From an uncultured Prevotella sp. (lineage in GTDB: Bacteria; Bacteroidota; Bacteroidia; Bacteroidales; Bacteroidaceae), in the NCBI GenBank assembly GCA_945788545.1, contig CALZMK010000109.1, positions 1-5,994 on the forward strand: a stretch of 5,994 bases of DNA. The letters are read 5' to 3'. Positions 1 through 4,355 of this stretch are shown piece after piece (position 1 is the first letter of the stretch; every line of letters starts with the position of its first letter). A program made the translations under genes and the position numbers. Below the pieces are notes generated by a model that worked only from the letters and a program-made list of their open reading frames with translations, did not search any database and was not told the DNA's origin.

Positions 1-3
1 AGA

Positions 4-35
4 ATTAAAAAATTAAAAGATTAAAAAATTAAAGT
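4..35. repeat. 8-bp tandem repeat, unit ATTAAAAR, four copies
   Basis: Four head-to-tail 8-base units begin at 4, 12, 20 and 28. The first three read ATTAAAAA, ATTAAAAG and ATTAAAAA; the fourth ends imperfectly as ATTAAAGT. The array sits about 90 bases upstream of the glycosyltransferase start. Every unit carries a TAA, so the stretch is not coding on the plus strand. It may be simple AT-rich intergenic sequence or a variable-number repeat that affects an upstream promoter; the window edge prevents seeing what lies before it. Confidence 0.6.
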
Positions 36-46
36 GATGCGGAGCT

Positions 47-82
47 AAAGCCGTGTCTTTGAAAAAGCCGTGGATTTCCGTG
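47..82. repeat. Short direct repeat AAAGCCGTG, two exact copies plus a degenerate third
   Basis: AAAGCCGTG occurs at 47-55 and 64-72, a 17-base period, and a related TTTCCGTG follows at 75-82. The segment is GC-richer than the AT-rich DNA to its left and lies between that array and the start of the glycosyltransferase. A plus-strand frame is open from GTG at 53 into the glycosyltransferase, but its first 25 codons do not look like a glycosyltransferase N-terminus. This is therefore read as noncoding, perhaps a fragment of a dispersed intergenic repeat. Its function is unknown. Confidence 0.4.
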
Positions 83-127
83 CCTAAAATAAAATCTATG
101 TTAATCAGTGATAATATGTGGATAATA

Positions 128-1150
128 ATGAAGACTGCGATTGTAATATTGAACTGGAATGGCGAGAGGATGTTGAAGACATATCTCGACTGCGTGAAGA
201 AATATAAGGGAGAAGCCGAGGTGATAGTGGCAGACAATGCCTCGACCGACGGCTCTGTGGACTATCTGCGCCAACACCATCCCGACGTTCAACTCATCAT
301 CCTCGACAAGAACTACGGTTTTGCCGAGGGATATAACCAGGCACTCAGACAGGTGGAGGCGGAGTATTATGTGCTGCTCAACTCCGACATCAGGGTCGAT
401 AGCGACTGGTTGACACCGATGGTGGCATTTATGGACGCACATCCCGAGGTGGCGGCATGCCAACCAAAACTCCTCTCCGAGCATGACCCCGAGAGCTTTG
501 AATATGCCGGAGCATGCGGAGGTATGCTCGACAGATATGGATATCCCTTCTGCCGTGGACGAATCTTCGATACCGTGGAGAAGGACCACGGACAATACGA
601 CACTCCGATGGAGATACTTTGGGCCACGGGGGCGGCACTCCTCATCCGCTCGGCCGACTATTGGCAGCAGGACGGACTCGACGGGCGATTCTTTGCCCAC
701 AACGAGGAAATCGACCTCTGCTGGCGCCTCTCCATCGCCGGTAGAAAGATATATTGCCTGCCACAAAGTCATGTGTATCATGTGGGAGGAGGAACATTGC
801 CTAAGGCCAACCCGATGAAGACCTTCCTCAATTTCCGCAACAACCTCACCATGCTGTATAAATGCCTGCCCGATAGGGATTTGCGAAAGGTGATGATGAT
901 ACGATGTGTTCTTGATTATGTGGCAGCACTGCAGATGTTGATACTGCAAAGGAATGTGGGCGACTTCAAGGCAGTGATACGCGGACGAAAGGCTTTCAAC
1001 AAATGGAAAGCCGACTTTACCGCCGACCGCAAGCGCATACAACAGTCACGCCGCACGGCATCCGAACCAGGACGTGTGGATATCTCGATACTTTGGCAAT
1101 ACTATGCAAAGGGGAAAAAGACCTGGGACAGCTTGTCTGGCCGAGAGTGA
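128..1150 (+). CDS. Family 2 glycosyltransferase (GT-A fold, rhamnosyltransferase-like)
   Basis: This 340-residue protein should transfer a sugar from a nucleotide-sugar donor to a growing surface glycan (LPS O-antigen, capsule or similar) at the cytoplasmic face of the inner membrane. Visible GT2 signatures are the N-terminal strand KTAIVILNWNG (2-12), DNASTDGS (36-43), the metal-binding DXD-equivalent NSD (85-87), WATGAALLIR (165-174), and FFAHNEEIDLCWR (188-200), which carries the acidic catalytic region, followed by HVYHVGGGTL (215-224). A hydrophobic stretch at about 254-275 may bind the membrane, and the basic C-terminus with SILWQYYAKGKK (320-331) resembles that of other Bacteroidetes GT2 proteins. 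The ATG at 128 is preferred because family homology begins there; in-frame ATGs at 98 and 116 and a GTG at 53 only add unrelated residues. Donor and acceptor cannot be read from sequence. No other glycan genes are in view, so the pathway is open. Confidence 0.9.
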   Translation: MKTAIVILNWNGERMLKTYLDCVKKYKGEAEVIVADNASTDGSVDYLRQHHPDVQLIILDKNYGFAEGYNQALRQVEAEYYVLLNSDIRVDSDWLTPMVAFMDAHPEVAACQPKLLSEHDPESFEYAGACGGMLDRYGYPFCRGRIFDTVEKDHGQYDTPMEILWATGAALLIRSADYWQQDGLDGRFFAHNEEIDLCWRLSIAGRKIYCLPQSHVYHVGGGTLPKANPMKTFLNFRNNLTMLYKCLPDRDLRKVMMIRCVLDYVAALQMLILQRNVGDFKAVIRGRKAFNKWKADFTADRKRIQQSRRTASEPGRVDISILWQYYAKGKKTWDSLSGRE

Positions 1151-1169
1151 CAGGTCAGTCTGACAGGTC
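1148..1169. repeat. 9-bp direct repeat TGACAGGTC across a convergent gene junction
   Basis: TGACAGGTC occurs at 1148-1156 and 1161-1169 with the four bases AGTC between. The first copy contains the glycosyltransferase stop (TGA, 1148-1150) and overlaps the minus-strand stop of the GldB-like gene (1155-1157). The centre also reads as the odd palindrome GTCAGTCTGAC (1154-1164), but its single-base loop and the lack of a T-tract mean it is not a credible terminator. Confidence 0.5.
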
Positions 1170-1955
1170 GTTGGTGATTGGCAGTGTGAGCAGTTCGTGC
1201 TCCGTGGCACCCTTATGCCTTTTCATGTAGCGCGCCACCATTGCCACATATTTATTTCCGAACACCCTCTTGCCCGTCACCTTGTTCACTATCCACTGAA
1301 TCTTGCCCATGTGCAGGTCACACTGCAATTGCGTGGCCTTGTTGTCGTGGGGCAGGGGATAGAGGCTGAGGATATAGAAGAGGATGCAGTCGGGCACGAT
1401 CATCTGTCGTGTCATCAGGGTGCGCTGCTGTTCGGGATAGAACTTCTCGTAGAGGGGATAGTTCTTTCCGAGATATTTGTCAAGACTGAATCCTATGGTG
1501 TTTTCACCAACGATAACACTCTGGTCGAGCGAACCGATTTGTGCATACACCGTGGGAGTCTTTATGCCGGGCAACAATTTCTTTAGATTGCCGAATGCCT
1601 TGTCAAAGTCCTTGTTGATGTCGTCCATGTTGGCATATTGCTGTTCTGCCTCGTTGATGATAGTCTGGAGGGTGGTGTCCTGATAGAAATTCAGGAACTT
1701 GGAGTTTATCTCTGGGTCGTTGACATTACCTATCTTCAGCACGTCCTCAATCAGCGTTCTTGTCTGAATGGGATAGTTGGTGCTCATCTGCTGCAATGCA
1801 GAGAAGTCTCCGGTGGTGAGATATAGGCTCTGCACTCTGTCATAGCGCTCCACGGCAAATTCGTCGCCCGAATCCCCGTTGTTGGGTTTCAGGCGCCATT
1901 CGCAACCGATACAGAGCATCAGTATGAGTGCAACTATGAGATAAAACTTGTTCAA
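1155..1955 (-). CDS. GldB-like lipoprotein
   Basis: This 266-residue protein begins with a lipoprotein signal peptide, MNKFYLIVALILMLCIGC, with the lipidated cysteine at 18. The lipobox is imperfect (Leu at -4 rather than -3). The rest resembles the GldB family, a lipoprotein required for gliding motility and type IX secretion in Flavobacterium johnsoniae. Supporting segments are FAVERYDRV (33-41), the DFSALQQM and NFYQDTTLQ blocks, PTVYAQIG (134-141) and the family hallmark IGFSLDKYLGKNYPLY (154-169). GldB is distantly related to DUF2268 putative zinc proteases, but no HExxH motif is present, so peptidase activity is not expected. The start is chosen as TTG at 1955: it gives a standard signal peptide, and the alternative TTG at 1997 lies inside the predicted -7 promoter box. 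The gene converges on the glycosyltransferase with four bases between stops. Prevotella-type bacteria do not glide, so the role is probably another envelope task. Family call fairly sure, function unsure. Confidence 0.75.
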   Translation of the reverse strand: MNKFYLIVALILMLCIGCEWRLKPNNGDSGDEFAVERYDRVQSLYLTTGDFSALQQMSTNYPIQTRTLIEDVLKIGNVNDPEINSKFLNFYQDTTLQTIINEAEQQYANMDDINKDFDKAFGNLKKLLPGIKTPTVYAQIGSLDQSVIVGENTIGFSLDKYLGKNYPLYEKFYPEQQRTLMTRQMIVPDCILFYILSLYPLPHDNKATQLQCDLHMGKIQWIVNKVTGKRVFGNKYVAMVARYMKRHKGATEHELLTLPITNDLSD

Positions 1956-1994
1956 AGTGTCTCTATTTTTATTGTCTATTGTTAAAAACTCGTG

Positions 1995-2026
1995 CAAAAA
2001 TAATAATTTTCGTTGTAATAACCAAA
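1995..2026 (-). promoter_or_regulatory. Predicted Bacteroidetes promoter for the GldB-like gene
   Basis: On the minus strand, TTTG (2026-2023) is followed after exactly 20 bases by TATTTTTG (2002-1995). This matches the Bacteroidetes primary-sigma consensus TTTG-N19-21-TAnnTTTG. Transcription would begin near 1990, giving a leader of about 35 bases before TTG at 1955. The -7 box overlaps the alternative upstream TTG at 1997 and so argues against it as the start. Confidence 0.65.
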
Positions 2027-2082
2027 TTTTAACCTAAAAAAGATAAATAAAAGTCTAAAAAACATCGTTTTTGCCTATTTTT

Positions 2083-2114
2083 TTTGCACAAACTATAAAA
2101 ATTGTGTAATTTTG
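2083..2114 (+). promoter_or_regulatory. Predicted Bacteroidetes promoter for the DUF4861 gene
   Basis: TTTG at 2083-2086 is separated by exactly 20 bases from TAATTTTG at 2107-2114, an exact TAnnTTTG match. The start of transcription should fall around 2119-2122, leaving a leader of about 20 bases before ATG at 2141. The leader is A-rich with no Shine-Dalgarno sequence, as is usual in this phylum. The divergent promoter for the GldB-like gene lies about 57 bases to the left. Confidence 0.7.
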
Positions 2115-2140
2115 TAGCGACAAAAAACAAACAATAAGTA

Positions 2141-3391
2141 ATGATGAAGAAAACACTATTCTCACTTCTCGTCCTTTTGGCAGCATTAGTTGCCCAGGCA
2201 CAGACCACCCTCAAGGTGTCGGTAAGCAATCCCTTGTCCGTACGTCGCACCGCCGTACCCGTAACAATCCAGTTGGAGTCGCCCGTTCGCTCTGCCCTTG
2301 TGGTTGACTCACGTGGCGAGGAACAGCCATGTCAGTTGGATGATCTCGACAACGACGGCAGGTATGAATGTCTATCGTTCATCGTCGCCGAGATAGGAGG
2401 CAAGAAGACCCTCGACTACTCGGTGACACTGAGCAACGAGGGACAGCCGCGAGCATACACGCCTCAGGTGTATGCCGAGATGATGCTCACCAACAAGAAA
2501 ATCAAGATCAGCAACAAGCAAGACCTGTATATCAGCAGTCTCACCGTGGATAACGGCACCAACCCCTATTGGATGCTGCATCATCACGGTCCGGCGTTTG
2601 AGAACGACATGGTGGCATACCGTATCTACTTCGACGAGCGTCAGACGGTGGATATATATGGCAAGTATCGCCGCGGCTTGGAATTGCGCGACACCCAGTT
2701 CTATCCCGACTCATTGCAGAAAGCCACAGGATATGGCGACGACGTGCTGTGGGTGGGCAAGACCTTCGGTGTGGGTGCCATGCGAGGATGGAACAAGGGT
2801 GCGATGCAGATGCTGCAGGATGTGGAGAGCCGCACATTGTCTGTTGTGTCACGCGGTCCGCTGCGCACCGTAGTTAAGGTGGTGGACAAGGGATGGAATC
2901 CCCGTTATCCCGACACATGCACTCCCGACGAGCGTATCGACATGACAACATATTACACCCTCTATGCCGGAAGGCGCGACTGTCAGGTGGATATCCTCTT
3001 CTCGCGCGACGCCTCACGTTTGCAGTTATCAACAGGATTGGTGAATGTAAAGCAGTCGAGCGAGTATTCCGACGGAAGAGGATTGCGAGGCTGTTGGGGT
3101 ACCGACTGGCCCGTGTCAGCCAAGGACTCTGTGGGACATAAGCGTGAGACTGTAGGACTTGGCATTTGTTTGCCCTCGACAAATGTGATAAGCGAATTAC
3201 CCGCCGACAAGAGCAACTATCCCTTTGTTGTGGGCAACATCGCCACCTCGATGCGCTATCACATCACCTTTGCCTCCGACAACGAGACATTCCCCGAGGG
3301 AATACATTCCGCCAAGGCATTCTTTGACTATCTCAAGGACTGGAAGCGCGACATCGAGCACCCCTGTGTGATATCGTGCTCTCGAAGATAG
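2141..3391 (+). CDS. Secreted DUF4861 domain protein
   Basis: This 416-residue protein has a signal peptide (KK at 3-4, hydrophobic core at about 5-18, likely cleavage after AQA at 18-20), so it should be exported to the periplasm or beyond. The cleavage site lacks a lipobox cysteine. The mature part fits the DUF4861 family over its whole length: a beta-rich N-terminal portion with LDDLDNDGRYECLSF (66-80), then HHHGPAFENDMVAYRIYFD (147-165), VDIYGK (170-175), and a beta-rich C-terminal half ending AFFDYLKDWKRDIEHP (393-408). DUF4861 proteins are common in Bacteroidetes and often sit in polysaccharide utilisation loci, notably for pectin-type or uronate glycans; activity here is not established. 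No SusC/SusD, lyase or hydrolase gene is in the window, so context does not support a substrate. A second ATG at 2144 is an equally possible start. The last 21 codons overlap the convergent radical SAM gene. Confidence 0.85.
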   Translation: MMKKTLFSLLVLLAALVAQAQTTLKVSVSNPLSVRRTAVPVTIQLESPVRSALVVDSRGEEQPCQLDDLDNDGRYECLSFIVAEIGGKKTLDYSVTLSNEGQPRAYTPQVYAEMMLTNKKIKISNKQDLYISSLTVDNGTNPYWMLHHHGPAFENDMVAYRIYFDERQTVDIYGKYRRGLELRDTQFYPDSLQKATGYGDDVLWVGKTFGVGAMRGWNKGAMQMLQDVESRTLSVVSRGPLRTVVKVVDKGWNPRYPDTCTPDERIDMTTYYTLYAGRRDCQVDILFSRDASRLQLSTGLVNVKQSSEYSDGRGLRGCWGTDWPVSAKDSVGHKRETVGLGICLPSTNVISELPADKSNYPFVVGNIATSMRYHITFASDNETFPEGIHSAKAFFDYLKDWKRDIEHPCVISCSRR

Positions 3392-4248
3392 TTGTCGAGA
3401 AGATTGGTGAACTCGTGGTTTTTCAGTCCCCACGACGGGGCAATCACCATCCCCTTGGGAGACTGCGACACGAATCGTTCCAGTATGAGGTCGGGTCGCA
3501 GTCTTGATATATACTCCGCCACGAGCCGTATATAGTCTTCCACCTTATTATATATATAAGGATTCATCTCGGCGAGGCGTGTTCCTTTTACCACCTGCAT
3601 CTGATGGAGTTTGAGTATGTTCAGAGGCAGTGATGAGATGATGTCCGCCTGGCGCAGACATTCCTCGGGACCTTCGCCTGGCAATCCGATGATGACATGT
3701 CCACCGGTGATGATTCCCCTATCGGCAGTACGTCTCACGGCATCCGCCGAACATTCGAACGAGTGTCCCCGGTTGATGATTCTCAGCGTCTCGTCATTCG
3801 CCGACTCGATACCGTATTCCACAATCATGAAGGTCTGTCGGTTGAGTTTGTCGAGATAGTCGAGGGTGTCGTCAGGCACGCAGTCAGGACGCGTACCGAT
3901 GACTATTCCCACAACATCCTCCACGCTGAGCGCCTCCTCATATCGTCGCTTCAGTGTTTCCACGTCGGCATAGGTATTACTATAAGCCTGGAAATACGCA
4001 AGATATTTCATGTCGGGATATTTCCTTTTGAAAAACTCCTTGCCGGCGATGATTTGTTCGGTTATGCTTTTCTCGCGCTCACAGTATGCGGGGTTGAATG
4101 TCCTGTTGTCGCAGAACACGCAACCGCCCCTGCCGACTTTGCCGTCCCTGTTTGGGCAGCTGAATCCGGCATCCACTGAAATCTTTTGCACTCGGAAGGG
4201 AAACTGTTCCCTTATCCATGTCCCATAGTCATTATATCTCTTCTTCAT
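3328..4248 (-). CDS. yhcC: TIGR01212 / YhcC-family radical SAM protein
   Basis: This 306-residue cytoplasmic protein matches E. coli YhcC (about 309 residues) end to end. It should bind a [4Fe-4S] cluster and S-adenosylmethionine. The cluster cysteines are C31, C43 and C46 in SCPNRDGKVGRGGCVFC, the Elp3-like spacing of this family rather than CxxxCxxC. Further hallmarks are YFQAYSNTYA (85-94), GTRPDCVPD (118-126), IESANDETLRIINRGH (147-162), HVIIGLPGEG (184-193) and KLHQMQVVKGT (213-223). The family's reaction is, to my knowledge, not firmly established; relatedness to Elp3 and MiaB-type enzymes suggests nucleic acid or cofactor modification, which is inference. ATG at 4248 is chosen because homology starts at KKRYNDYG; an in-frame extension up to 4416 would translate the promoter region. 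The last 21 codons, including the family-conserved YLREHDITQG (287-296), overlap the DUF4861 gene. Confidence 0.9.
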   Translation of the reverse strand: MKKRYNDYGTWIREQFPFRVQKISVDAGFSCPNRDGKVGRGGCVFCDNRTFNPAYCEREKSITEQIIAGKEFFKRKYPDMKYLAYFQAYSNTYADVETLKRRYEEALSVEDVVGIVIGTRPDCVPDDTLDYLDKLNRQTFMIVEYGIESANDETLRIINRGHSFECSADAVRRTADRGIITGGHVIIGLPGEGPEECLRQADIISSLPLNILKLHQMQVVKGTRLAEMNPYIYNKVEDYIRLVAEYISRLRPDLILERFVSQSPKGMVIAPSWGLKNHEFTNLLDNYLREHDITQGCSMSRFQSLR

Positions 4249-4266
4249 TTTTCTGCAACTCGTTTG

Positions 4267-4300
4267 CAAAGATACGAAAAATATAATAAAATAACACAAA
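4267..4300 (-). promoter_or_regulatory. Predicted promoter for the radical SAM gene
   Basis: On the minus strand, TTTG (4300-4297) precedes TATCTTTG (4274-4267), an exact TAnnTTTG -7 match. The spacer is 22 bases, slightly longer than the usual 19-21, so the -33 assignment is less certain than the -7. Transcription would begin near 4262, leaving only about 14 bases before ATG at 4248. Confidence 0.5.
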
Positions 4301-4303
4301 TTC

Positions 4304-4335
4304 TTTGCAAAGTTTAGAAAAATATGATAACTTTG
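4304..4335 (+). promoter_or_regulatory. Predicted promoter for the dipeptidyl peptidase gene
   Basis: TTTG at 4304-4307 is followed after exactly 20 bases by TAACTTTG at 4328-4335, a full TAnnTTTG match. Transcription would start around 4340-4343, with a leader of about 15-25 bases. The -33 box lies inside the perfect 10-bp palindrome CTTTGCAAAG (4303-4312) and only three bases from the opposing -33 box of the radical SAM gene, so the two promoters stand back to back and may compete for RNA polymerase. Confidence 0.7.
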
Positions 4336-4355
4336 CAGACAAAATACGAAAAACG

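Noticed and set aside
53..127. N-terminal extension of the glycosyltransferase from GTG at 53
   Set aside because: The 25 added residues are not part of the GT2 fold, and the segment contains intergenic-type repeats. The family N-terminus starts at ATG 128.
101..1042. Long open frame (313 codons) on the minus strand opposite the glycosyltransferase
   Set aside because: It is also in codon register with the sense gene and is explained by the same codon bias. The peptide looks like low-information shadow sequence and has no promoter of its own.
1154..1164. GTCAGTCTGAC palindrome as a bidirectional terminator between the convergent genes
   Set aside because: A five-base stem with a one-base loop cannot form a stable hairpin, and no T-tract follows on either strand.
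3545..3560. AT-only run in the radical SAM gene as a possible internal promoter or insertion scar
   Set aside because: It encodes the in-frame segment around Pro-Tyr-Ile-Tyr-Asn-Lys with no disruption and lacks TTTG/TAnnTTTG boxes in proper spacing.
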